Under the pieces are notes generated by a model. It was given only the letters and a program-made list of their open reading frames with translations. It ran no database searches and was not told the DNA's origin. From Paludibacteraceae bacterium (lineage in GTDB: Bacteria; Bacteroidota; Bacteroidia; Bacteroidales; Paludibacteraceae), in the NCBI GenBank assembly GCA_017542915.1, contig JAFXWI010000049.1:1-10527 (forward strand): a stretch of DNA of 10,527 nt, in the 5' to 3' direction. A program made the translations under genes and the position numbers. Positions 1-5,859 of this stretch are shown here, one piece after another. Numbering within the stretch: the first letter of the stretch is position 1; each line of letters starts with the position of its first letter.

Positions 1-978
1 ATAAGGAAGCCGATAGAGGCAGAATGGAAGCAGTACGAGCGGATGATGGAGAGTTCGCTGCGTGCCGACAATAAGTTGCAACAAGAAGTGCTTCGTTACG
101 TGGGGTCACGTCGCGGCAAACAGTTGCGACCGTTGTTGGTGTTATTAGCCGCACAGATCTGTAATCCTGTGACGGATAAGACGCTTAAGTCTGCCGTTGC
201 GTTGGAGTTGCTGCACACAGCGAGTCTGATTCATGACGATGTGGTGGATGATTCGGATATGCGCAGAGGCGTAGCGGCTGTTCATACCAAATGGACCAAC
301 AAAGTGGCGGTACTTATCGGCGATTATATGTTAGCGAAAGTCATCGGACTGACTGCCGAAGTGCGTAATATCCGGATCTTGGAGATCGTAGCGAACCTCG
401 GTAAGAGCCTTAGTAGCGGCGAGATGGTACAACTGCACGTCGGACAGTCGATGTGGATTGACGAGGAGCAATATTATAAGGTGATCGAACAAAAAACGGC
501 ACAACTCTTTCAGGCTTGCGCTGAAGCCGGAGCTGAGAGTGCCGGTTGTACCCAGCGGCAACGGGCTGCTTTGCGGGAATATGGACGGTTGTTGGGTCTC
601 TGCTTCCAGATCAAAGACGATATTTTTGATTACAGCGACTTGGAGGAGATCGGCAAGCCGACCATGAGTGATCTGCGCGACGGCAAAGTGACGCTGCCGC
701 TTATCGAAGCACTAAGAAGGGCTCCGAAAGATGAGGCGGATATTATAAAGGCGAAAGGCGAAAGATTAGTGGCTAAAGGTTATTCGCCGGAAGAGGAAGC
801 ACGGACGTTGGAAGAGATCAAGGCGTTTGTGATGCGGTTCAAGGGAGACGAGTACGCCGTGCAGAAGATGATCGAATATAAAAAGAAAGCCACGGAAGCA
901 TTGAATGTGTTCCGTGACTCAGAAGAGAAAAGAAGTCTAATCGGATTACTCGACTACGCCATCAATAGAGTTCAGTAA
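1..978 (+). CDS. Polyprenyl (isoprenyl) diphosphate synthase, 5'-truncated by window edge
   Basis: This enzyme condenses isopentenyl diphosphate onto an allylic diphosphate to make long polyprenyl chains for quinones or lipid carriers; it should be cytosolic. The frame is open from base 1, and the residues before the first ATG (43) look like the family's normal N-terminus (a PI..EW..Y stretch), so the true start lies upstream and 325 residues are visible. The GKQLRP substrate-binding motif is at residues 39-44. The first Asp-rich motif DDVVD is at residues 79-83 and the second, DDIFD, at 206-210, so both metal sites are intact. Chain length, and so ispB against another paralogue, cannot be read off. 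Three or four 7-bp units (AAGGCGA-like, 741-768) lie in the helical C-terminal part. The stop at 976-978 lies inside the convergent sufD gene, a 33-bp tail-to-tail overlap. Confidence 0.93.
   Translation: MRKPIEAEWKQYERMMESSLRADNKLQQEVLRYVGSRRGKQLRPLLVLLAAQICNPVTDKTLKSAVALELLHTASLIHDDVVDDSDMRRGVAAVHTKWTNKVAVLIGDYMLAKVIGLTAEVRNIRILEIVANLGKSLSSGEMVQLHVGQSMWIDEEQYYKVIEQKTAQLFQACAEAGAESAGCTQRQRAALREYGRLLGLCFQIKDDIFDYSDLEEIGKPTMSDLRDGKVTLPLIEALRRAPKDEADIIKAKGERLVAKGYSPEEEARTLEEIKAFVMRFKGDEYAVQKMIEYKKKATEALNVFRDSEEKRSLIGLLDYAINRVQ
741..768 (+). repeat. Possible in-frame four-unit 7-bp array in the polyprenyl synthase gene
   Basis: Two exact AAGGCGA units (748-754, 755-761) are followed by AAGATTA (762-768) and preceded by a poor match (741-747). 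They encode a Lys/Glu/Arg-rich stretch (residues about 248-256) in a C-terminal region that varies in this family. It is weaker than the arrays further along the window and could be ordinary codon use for KAKGER. Confidence 0.4.
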
Positions 979-1563
979 TTGCTCCCTTATTTTTTCATCG
1001 CTGATGGTAGCGAGGACGTCAACCATAAACGCGTTAACGAGGAGTTGACGCGCTTTTTGTTTATCGATGCCGCGCTGCTGCATGTAGAAGAGGGCGGACT
1101 CATCGAGTTGTCCGGTGGAAGCACCGTGAGTTGCTTTGACATCATCGGCGTAGATTTCCAGTTGCGGCTGTGTGCGCATTTCGGCGGTGTCAGAGAGAAG
1201 CAGATTGCGGTTCGTCTGATGGGCTTCGGTCTTCTGTGCATCGGGAACGATCTTGAGGTCACCGATAAAACGACCACGGGAGTTGTCCGCCAAGACGAAT
1301 TTGATGAGTTGGTTCGAGGTGCCTCCTCCGACAGCGTGCGTGACGTGAGTCTCAGCGGTGACAGATTCGTCACCATGCAAGTTCTCCAAGCCATAAATTT
1401 CCGTCCGGCAACCCTCTCCTAATTGGTTCACCGTAATAGAGAACGAGGCATTGATCACATGTATTTTCACATGCGAACCGGCTTCCTGATCGATCTGAAG
1501 ATTTACTTCCTCGTTGATAAAGACACGCTCAAATATTTCGCCTTTAGATATTCTCATATCCAT
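946..1563 (-). CDS. sufD: SufD-type Fe-S assembly scaffold, short form (205 aa)
   Basis: SufD partners SufB and the ATPase SufC to build Fe-S clusters in the cytosol. The protein matches only the C-terminal beta-helix core and terminal helices of SufD: a TSNQLIKFVL stretch, QTNRNLLL, PQLEIYADDVK at residues 133-143, THGASTGQLDE at 145-155 and LFYMQQRGI at 158-166. H146 corresponds to E. coli SufD His360, needed for cluster formation, while the Cys often found two residues before it is Ala144. HGA...GQLDE is SufD-type rather than SufB-type. Bacteroides SufD, as I recall, is about 440 residues, so roughly 230 N-terminal residues are absent. The start is set at ATG 1563 (alternative 1557), inside the 3' end of sufC. 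An extension of this frame to 1719 is antisense-like and low-complexity, so it was rejected. sufB and sufS are not in the window. Confidence 0.88.
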   Translation of the reverse strand: MDMRISKGEIFERVFINEEVNLQIDQEAGSHVKIHVINASFSITVNQLGEGCRTEIYGLENLHGDESVTAETHVTHAVGGGTSNQLIKFVLADNSRGRFIGDLKIVPDAQKTEAHQTNRNLLLSDTAEMRTQPQLEIYADDVKATHGASTGQLDESALFYMQQRGIDKQKARQLLVNAFMVDVLATISDEKIREQLLNSIDGVVE

Positions 1564-2290
1564 GTTCTTCGAGTTCGAGGGCAAGGGATTTATCACCTGT
1601 TTTGACGATCTTACCATCAGCGAGGACGTGTACAAAATCCGGGACGATGTAGTCCAAGAGACGCTGGTAGTGGGTAATGACGATAGAGGCGTTTTGCGGC
1701 GTCTTGAGTTTGTTGACACCTTCGGCTACGATGCGAAGGGCATCGATGTCGAGACCGGAGTCTGTCTCGTCCAAGATAGAGAGACAGGGGTTGAGCATCG
1801 CCATTTGGAAGATCTCGTTTTTCTTCTTCTCACCACCGGAGAAACCTTCGTTAACCGAACGATTGTTGAGTTTGTCGGGCAATTCGAGGAGTTTTTTCTT
1901 CTCGCGCATCAATGCGAGGAACTCTTTGGGTGCGATGGGTTCTTTTCCTTCGTATTCGCGTTTGGCATTGAGGGCAGCACGCATGAAATTGGTCATGCTA
2001 ACACCCGGGATTTCCACAGGATATTGAAAAGAAAGGAACACGCCCGCACGTGCGCGCACTTCCGCGGGCATAGCGAGGAGGTCTTGTCCTTTGAGATAGA
2101 CCTCACCGGACGTTACTTCATAGGCAGGATTACCGGTAAGAACCGCAGAGAGGGTCGATTTACCTGCTCCATTGGGTCCCATAATCGCGTGTACCTCACC
2201 TTCGTTGATGACGAGGTTGACACCTTTGAGAATCTCCTTTCCACCAATGGAAGCGTGCAAATCTTTTATAGTTAAAAGATTATTTGACAT
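1544..2290 (-). CDS. sufC: SufC, ABC-type ATPase of the SUF Fe-S assembly complex
   Basis: SufC hydrolyses ATP to drive conformational change in the SufB/SufD scaffold; it is soluble and cytosolic. At 248 residues it has the family's usual length. The Walker A motif GPNGAGKST is at residues 38-46 and the Q-loop FQYP at 88-91. The SufC-type signature FSGGEKKK is at 150-157, Walker B runs into LDETDSGLD at 173-181 with catalytic E175, and the H-loop His is H207. The site is complete. The ATG at 2290 lies at the end of a 13-bp perfect tandem duplication that also holds the stop of the upstream peptidase gene, with 20 bp between the genes. It overlaps sufD by 20 bp, which suggests coupled translation. 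In most Bacteroidetes sufB precedes sufC; here an M28-type gene does. Confidence 0.97.
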   Translation of the reverse strand: MSNNLLTIKDLHASIGGKEILKGVNLVINEGEVHAIMGPNGAGKSTLSAVLTGNPAYEVTSGEVYLKGQDLLAMPAEVRARAGVFLSFQYPVEIPGVSMTNFMRAALNAKREYEGKEPIAPKEFLALMREKKKLLELPDKLNNRSVNEGFSGGEKKKNEIFQMAMLNPCLSILDETDSGLDIDALRIVAEGVNKLKTPQNASIVITHYQRLLDYIVPDFVHVLADGKIVKTGDKSLALELEEHGYENI

Positions 2291-2314
2291 TTGTGATTTA
2301 CATTTGTGATTTAT
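2288..2314 (-). repeat. 13-bp perfect tandem duplication at the peptidase/sufC junction
   Basis: Read on the plus strand, the same 13 bases (CATTTGTGATTTA) occur at 2288-2300 and 2301-2313. Each copy splits into ATTTGTG- and ATTTAC/ATTTAT-like subunits, so the stretch can also be read as four 6-7-bp units. On the coding (minus) strand it spans the peptidase TAA (2313-2311) and the sufC ATG (2290-2288). The duplicate ATG (2303-2301) is followed at once by TAA, giving a start-stop leader just before sufC. Confidence 0.85.
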
Positions 2315-3309
2315 AATTGACTCATGACTACTTCTCCGACGGCCTGAAGGGTTGATTTGGAGATGTTGTCCATGTTGTCGTTACGGGTGTGCCACCAATG
2401 CGGGAAGCCGGTTGCGTTACGGATGTCATAATGGATAATATCCACGCAAGGGATACCTGCTATATAATTGACGTAATAGTGGTCATCGGTAATGGGGTAC
2501 GACTGCTGATTGTTGAACATAGAGCCATAACCGAGTTTCTGCGCTGCCGCCCAGATCTGCTGCTGGTAGTTGCCGGCATACTGGGTAGAATACATCTCTT
2601 TGGGGAACGAGGCATCGGGAGCACCGACCATGTCTAACACAATACCGAATCGGTATTGCGGATTTGACCTTTGTGCATAATTGGTAGCCCAGAGTTGCGA
2701 ACCGAGACACCAAGTGTCTTCACGCTCCTGACCGGTATAGAAACGGGGTGAACCCATATCTTCTACATCGAAGAAGATGATGTCGACAGGGGTTGACAAT
2801 GTGGAGTCTGCCACTTTCTGACCTATTTGTCGCGCTACTTCAAGGAGAACACCGACACCGGAGGCTCCATCATTGGCACCCGGGACGTTGTAATAACGGT
2901 CGGAATAGTTCTCTTCCTCATCGCACCAAGGACGCGTGTCATAATGAGCACCTAAGAGGATGCGGGGACGGGACAACCCCTCCCCGTCCCTTCCCTTAAG
3001 GGAGGGAGTAAAGTGGGCGATGATGTTGTAGATCTGCTGCATGTTGCCGCGGTAGTCAGGCATCTGACCGCGTTGGAGCTCCACCTCCGCTCCGAAAGAA
3101 CGGAGCTTCTGAATGAGCCACACGGCACAGTCGTTATGTCCTTTGCTATTCGGTACACGTGGACCAAAAGACATCTGTTTCTCTATGTACGCATAGGCAG
3201 AGTCGGCACAGAAAGCAGGACGGTCAAGTGTCTTTTGTTTCGGTGAACATGCCGAAAACAAAAGCACACCCATTAAAAATGTAAAACCAAGAATGAATAT
3301 CTTTTTCAT
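2311..3309 (-). CDS. M28-family zinc hydrolase lipoprotein, glutaminyl-cyclase-like
   Basis: An exported 332-residue protein of the M28 aminopeptidase / glutaminyl-peptide cyclotransferase-like group common in Bacteroidetes. A lipoprotein signal peptide is clear: a Lys-Lys start, a hydrophobic core and lipobox LFSAC with the lipidated Cys at 21, so it should be membrane-anchored outside the cytoplasm. Zinc-site motifs are GAHYDTRPW (H122), GANDGASG (D147), FFDVEDMG (E183/D184), LDMVGA (D226) and TDDHYYVN (H277). Aminopeptidase against cyclotransferase activity cannot be decided here. The ATG at 3309 shares ATGA with the prs stop, which supports this start over the upstream in-frame Met at 3405 that lies inside prs. 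Residues 101-115, just before the GAHYD motif, are encoded by a GC-rich hairpin repeat and look inserted. Confidence 0.9.
   Translation of the reverse strand: MKKIFILGFTFLMGVLLFSACSPKQKTLDRPAFCADSAYAYIEKQMSFGPRVPNSKGHNDCAVWLIQKLRSFGAEVELQRGQMPDYRGNMQQIYNIIAHFTPSLKGRDGEGLSRPRILLGAHYDTRPWCDEEENYSDRYYNVPGANDGASGVGVLLEVARQIGQKVADSTLSTPVDIIFFDVEDMGSPRFYTGQEREDTWCLGSQLWATNYAQRSNPQYRFGIVLDMVGAPDASFPKEMYSTQYAGNYQQQIWAAAQKLGYGSMFNNQQSYPITDDHYYVNYIAGIPCVDIIHYDIRNATGFPHWWHTRNDNMDNISKSTLQAVGEVVMSQL
2965..3017 (-). repeat. In-frame GC-rich hairpin element, copy H1, within the M28 gene
   Basis: The plus strand reads AACCCC (2975) to GTGGG (3017) around a 12-bp perfect palindrome TCCCTTAAGGGA (2992-3003). 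Codons 101-115 (3009-2965) give a Pro/Gly/Arg/Lys-rich stretch between the NIIAHF strand and RILLGAHYD, where homologues as I recall them have only a few residues. The sequence aligns with copy H3 over about 40 bp, including both flanks (AACCCC at one end, TAAA-TGGG at the other). Confidence 0.72.
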
Positions 3310-4265
3310 CGCATGTTTGTTTCGCTGATAGAAGTATGGTTTTGGATAGCAAGAATCGTCTGTGCGATGGATGAAGCGAGGGACACTACATGCAGTTTGG
3401 AGCAATGTTTCTCATCCGATGGGAGGGAGTCCGTGCAAACGAGTTCTTCCAGATCCGACTCTTCGATTCGCTCGCAAGCATTTCCGCTGAGCACGCCATG
3501 CGAAACGATGGCTCGCACGGATTTAGCGCCTCCTGCTTTCATGACTTGAGCCGCTTTACAAAGCGTTCCGGCAGTGTCGGCGATGTCATCAATGATGACT
3601 ACATCTTTGCCGTACACGTCACCCAAGACACGCATCTCCGATACTTTGTTAAAGTCGGGGCGATGTTTATAGCAGATGACCATCGGCACTTCGCGGTCGG
3701 TCATTACGTGCAGTTTCTTAGCGAAGTTAGAGGCACGTTTAGAGCCTCCAACGTCCGGCGAAGCCACAATCAGTTTCTTGAGGTTGAGCCCCGCGATATA
3801 CGGTGCGAGCACGTTTGAGCCGTAGATATGATCGACAGGGATGTCGAAGAATCCTTGGATCTGCTCAGCATGGAGATCGACGGTGATGATTCGGTCAGCT
3901 CCGGCAGCTTGGAGCATGTTCGCCACCAGTTTAGCACCGATAGAAACACGCGGTTTGTCTTTTCTGTCCTGACGAGCCCATCCGAAATAAGGAATGACTG
4001 CGATGACCTTGTAAGCGCTGGCACGTTTGGCAGCGTCGATCATGAGCAGCAGCTCCATCAGATTGTCGCTGGACGGACAGGTCGGCTGAACGAGATAGAC
4101 GGATTGACCACGAACGGATTCCTCGAAATAAGTGCAGAACTCACCGTCCGAGAAACGGTCTACGTGCACATTACCCAATTGGCAACCCAATACGTCACAC
4201 ACGCGTTTCGCCAAATCCAGACCTTTCGAACCGGCGAAAACCTTAAACTGATTGGTTTCTTGCAT
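3306..4265 (-). CDS. prs: Ribose-phosphate pyrophosphokinase (PRPP synthase)
   Basis: It makes PRPP from ribose 5-phosphate and ATP, feeding purine, pyrimidine, NAD, His and Trp synthesis in the cytosol. At 319 residues it has typical length. Visible family features are the FSDGEF stretch and YLVQPT near the N-terminus, the ARQDRKDKPR loop, DLHAEQIQGFF, SPDVGG followed by KRA (catalytic loop) and the PRPP-binding motif DVVIIDDIADTAGT at residues 221-234. I chose the ATG at 4265, 13 bp after the upstream stop, because family homology begins there (FKVFAGS); the longer frame to 4313 would add a Lys/Arg-rich stretch overlapping the upstream gene. The TGA stop (3308-3306) overlaps the ATG of the M28 gene by 4 nt. 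No insertion repeats are visible in this gene. Confidence 0.97.
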   Translation of the reverse strand: MQETNQFKVFAGSKGLDLAKRVCDVLGCQLGNVHVDRFSDGEFCTYFEESVRGQSVYLVQPTCPSSDNLMELLLMIDAAKRASAYKVIAVIPYFGWARQDRKDKPRVSIGAKLVANMLQAAGADRIITVDLHAEQIQGFFDIPVDHIYGSNVLAPYIAGLNLKKLIVASPDVGGSKRASNFAKKLHVMTDREVPMVICYKHRPDFNKVSEMRVLGDVYGKDVVIIDDIADTAGTLCKAAQVMKAGGAKSVRAIVSHGVLSGNACERIEESDLEELVCTDSLPSDEKHCSKLHVVSLASSIAQTILAIQNHTSISETNMR

Positions 4266-4278
4266 ATTTGTATTCAGT

Positions 4279-4584
4279 TTATTTTTTCTTTTTCTTACCC
4301 ATAAGTTGCGCATTCGGTTGCGCCATCAGTTGCTCGAAGACGGCAGATTCTCCTTTGAGTTTACCACCGGAGAGCCGCAGCAGATCCTCACGTACACGCT
4401 GAATACCCGCTTCCTGATCGCGATTCCAGATCAGGTTGCGCTGACGCATACATTGCGCGATATATACCTCCAATGAGTCACGCTCCGGACCGACCGGCAG
4501 AGAGCACGCATAGCCGATCATATCTTGTACAATGCGTCCATAGTTACGCATTTGTATCGGTGTTGTATTACGATGCAGTTCCAT
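4279..4584 (-). CDS. Small conserved protein, DUF4290-like N-terminus (tentative)
   Basis: A 101-residue, probably cytosolic protein with no signal peptide or membrane segment. The first 45 or so residues (RNYGRIVQDMIGYA, then a paired basic/acidic helix) resemble from memory the start of Bacteroidetes DUF4290 proteins (EYGR-IQ-MV-YA pattern), but those are about 200 residues, so this would be half length. The C-terminus ends in five Lys codons. Its ATG (4584-4582) shares a base with the stop of the nuclease gene (TAATG), a sign of translational coupling, and prs follows after 13 bp. Function is unknown. The gene is likely real because of its tight placement and full use of the space between neighbours; the family name is uncertain. 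Confidence 0.72.
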   Translation of the reverse strand: MELHRNTTPIQMRNYGRIVQDMIGYACSLPVGPERDSLEVYIAQCMRQRNLIWNRDQEAGIQRVREDLLRLSGGKLKGESAVFEQLMAQPNAQLMGKKKKK

Positions 4585-5672
4585 TATTTTTTACGAATTA
4601 AATAGATCATAGTCGGGAAGTGGTCTCCATAGCCATTCTGCCAAACGCCACCTTTGTGGGTACGCAGCGGAGCTCCTTTGTCCTTGCCCTCCTGTACGGT
4701 GAGGAAGGGTTTGTTGAAGACCTGCGATTTCCAGAACGCCCATTTGCCGCTGTTCTTATCTTCATTCAAGAGCGGCTCGGAGATGATGATCTGGTCGAAG
4801 AGGTTCCAACCTCCGTTATAGAACAGCGTGCCTGTTCCGTTAGCAAGATGAATCCACATGGTGTTGTACCATCCTTGTTTCTCCACCTGTTTGGGTTTCT
4901 TACGCGCCTTGATCACCTCCTTGCAGGAATGGTTATCGGGGTCATCGTTCAAGTCACCCATAATGATTATCTTCGCGTTAGCGTCGGTACGATAGATCGA
5001 GTCGCAGATGTGCATACAGAGCATAGCGGCTGTGTCACGTCCCGGACGGGAAGAGAGCTCGCCTCCGTAACGGCTCGGCCAGTGGTTCGTGATCATATGG
5101 ATCTTCTCGGGTTTACCGTCACCGATGAGATAACCGGAAACGAGCAACTGAAGACGCGTCTTGATCTCACCACCGTCGGCATAGTGTGCTTTGAGTTCAT
5201 AACCTGCCACATGCGAAGGCTTGAAGAGCGTGGAGTCATACAAGAAGCCCACATCCACACCACGGCGATCGGGACCCTCCAAGAGAATCGGTTTGAGCCG
5301 ACGACCATAGGTCTTGTTGGTCTCCCGACAGAGGTCATAGAGACAACCAATATTCTCCACCTCGGCTACACCGATACAAGCGGCACCACGAGGATCATAA
5401 TCCAAGCCCAAAGCAGCAACGGCCTCCGACATCTTCTTGATTTTGTTCTCGTACTTGTACGAGTTCCATTTCATACCGCCGTCGGGCAGGTATTCATAGT
5501 CGTTTTTGCCCTCATCGTGAATAGTGTCAAAGAGGTTCTCCAAGTTGTAAAAAGCAATACAACGAACGTACTGACCTTGACCCACCTGATCAGCCTTTTT
5601 GTTTTCTGCGCTCAGAGAAGCGCTGCATGTTAACAGCAGAGCTGCTACCCATAACATTGCGTGTGTTTTCAT
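4584..5672 (-). CDS. Secreted endonuclease/exonuclease/phosphatase (EEP) family protein
   Basis: A 362-residue EEP-fold metal-dependent hydrolase of the DNase I / phosphodiesterase type. A cleavable signal peptide covers about residues 1-22 (basic start, LWVAALLLTC core, ASLSA cleavage region), so it should act in the periplasm or outside. The EEP catalytic motifs are in order: FYNLENLFD at 41-49 (N43), GVAEVEN at 101-107 (metal-binding E104), NHWPSR at 196-201 (H197), GDLNDDP at 239-245 (D240, N242) and YGDHFP at 348-353 (D350, H351). The site is therefore complete, but substrate (nucleic acid, phospholipid or phosphoester) cannot be inferred. It is the first gene of the minus operon, about 40 bp downstream of a well-formed Bacteroidetes promoter. 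Its stop overlaps the start of the next gene. Confidence 0.93.
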   Translation of the reverse strand: MKTHAMLWVAALLLTCSASLSAENKKADQVGQGQYVRCIAFYNLENLFDTIHDEGKNDYEYLPDGGMKWNSYKYENKIKKMSEAVAALGLDYDPRGAACIGVAEVENIGCLYDLCRETNKTYGRRLKPILLEGPDRRGVDVGFLYDSTLFKPSHVAGYELKAHYADGGEIKTRLQLLVSGYLIGDGKPEKIHMITNHWPSRYGGELSSRPGRDTAAMLCMHICDSIYRTDANAKIIIMGDLNDDPDNHSCKEVIKARKKPKQVEKQGWYNTMWIHLANGTGTLFYNGGWNLFDQIIISEPLLNEDKNSGKWAFWKSQVFNKPFLTVQEGKDKGAPLRTHKGGVWQNGYGDHFPTMIYLIRKK

Positions 5673-5713
5673 ACTATTTGGTGTTAATTAAAAGCATTTT
5701 TCCAAATCGGCTA

Positions 5714-5745
5714 CAAAATTACTCATAATTTTTGATATATGCAAA
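5714..5745 (-). promoter_or_regulatory. Bacteroidetes-type promoter for the nuclease-prs-suf operon
   Basis: On the minus strand a -33 TTTG (5745-5742) is followed after 20 bp by TAATTTTG (5721-5714), matching the TAnnTTTG -7 consensus of the Bacteroidetes primary sigma factor. Transcription would start near 5705-5710, leaving a leader of about 35 nt before the ATG at 5672. Motif and spacing are seen directly; activity is inferred. Confidence 0.75.
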
Positions 5746-5825
5746 TAATTTTATTAAAATAATAAAAAAAGATAGCAGAATGGTGATTTTCTTAGATACA
5801 AACCGAATATATCAAAAAAAAAGTG

Positions 5826-5833
5826 TAATTTTG
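5826..5833 (+). promoter_or_regulatory. Candidate -7 element for the glycosyltransferase block
   Basis: TAATTTTG matches TAnnTTTG 26 bp before the ATG at 5860. No clear TTTG is found 19-21 bp upstream, so this is half a promoter. It is the only such motif in the 187-bp AT-rich divergent spacer (5673-5859) on the plus strand. Confidence 0.5.
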
Positions 5834-5859
5834 TATGCTGAAAATAAATTAGAATAGAT

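Noticed and set aside
979..1422. Plus-strand 147-codon frame following the polyprenyl synthase
   Set aside because: It is antisense to sufD, which has strong family motifs; no RBS or homology is seen.
1564..1719. N-terminal extension of the sufD frame to 1719
   Set aside because: The added residues are Ser/Thr/Arg low complexity, lie inside sufC, and do not resemble the SufD N-terminal domain, so sufD is short rather than hidden.
1514..2275. Plus-strand 253-codon open frame
   Set aside because: It is the antisense shadow of sufC, which has complete ABC ATPase motifs; the plus frame shows no recognisable domain.
2992..3003. Regulatory operator at the TCCCTTAAGGGA palindrome
   Set aside because: It is within the M28 coding frame and explained by hairpin copy H1; no promoter is nearby.
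4620..5633. Plus-strand 337-codon open frame
   Set aside because: It is antisense to the nuclease gene with full EEP motifs and signal peptide; length reflects codon bias of the opposite strand.
5835..5852. Short upstream ORF (MLKIN, stop) before the glycosyltransferase
   Set aside because: It would begin within a few bases of the predicted transcription start and has no further support.
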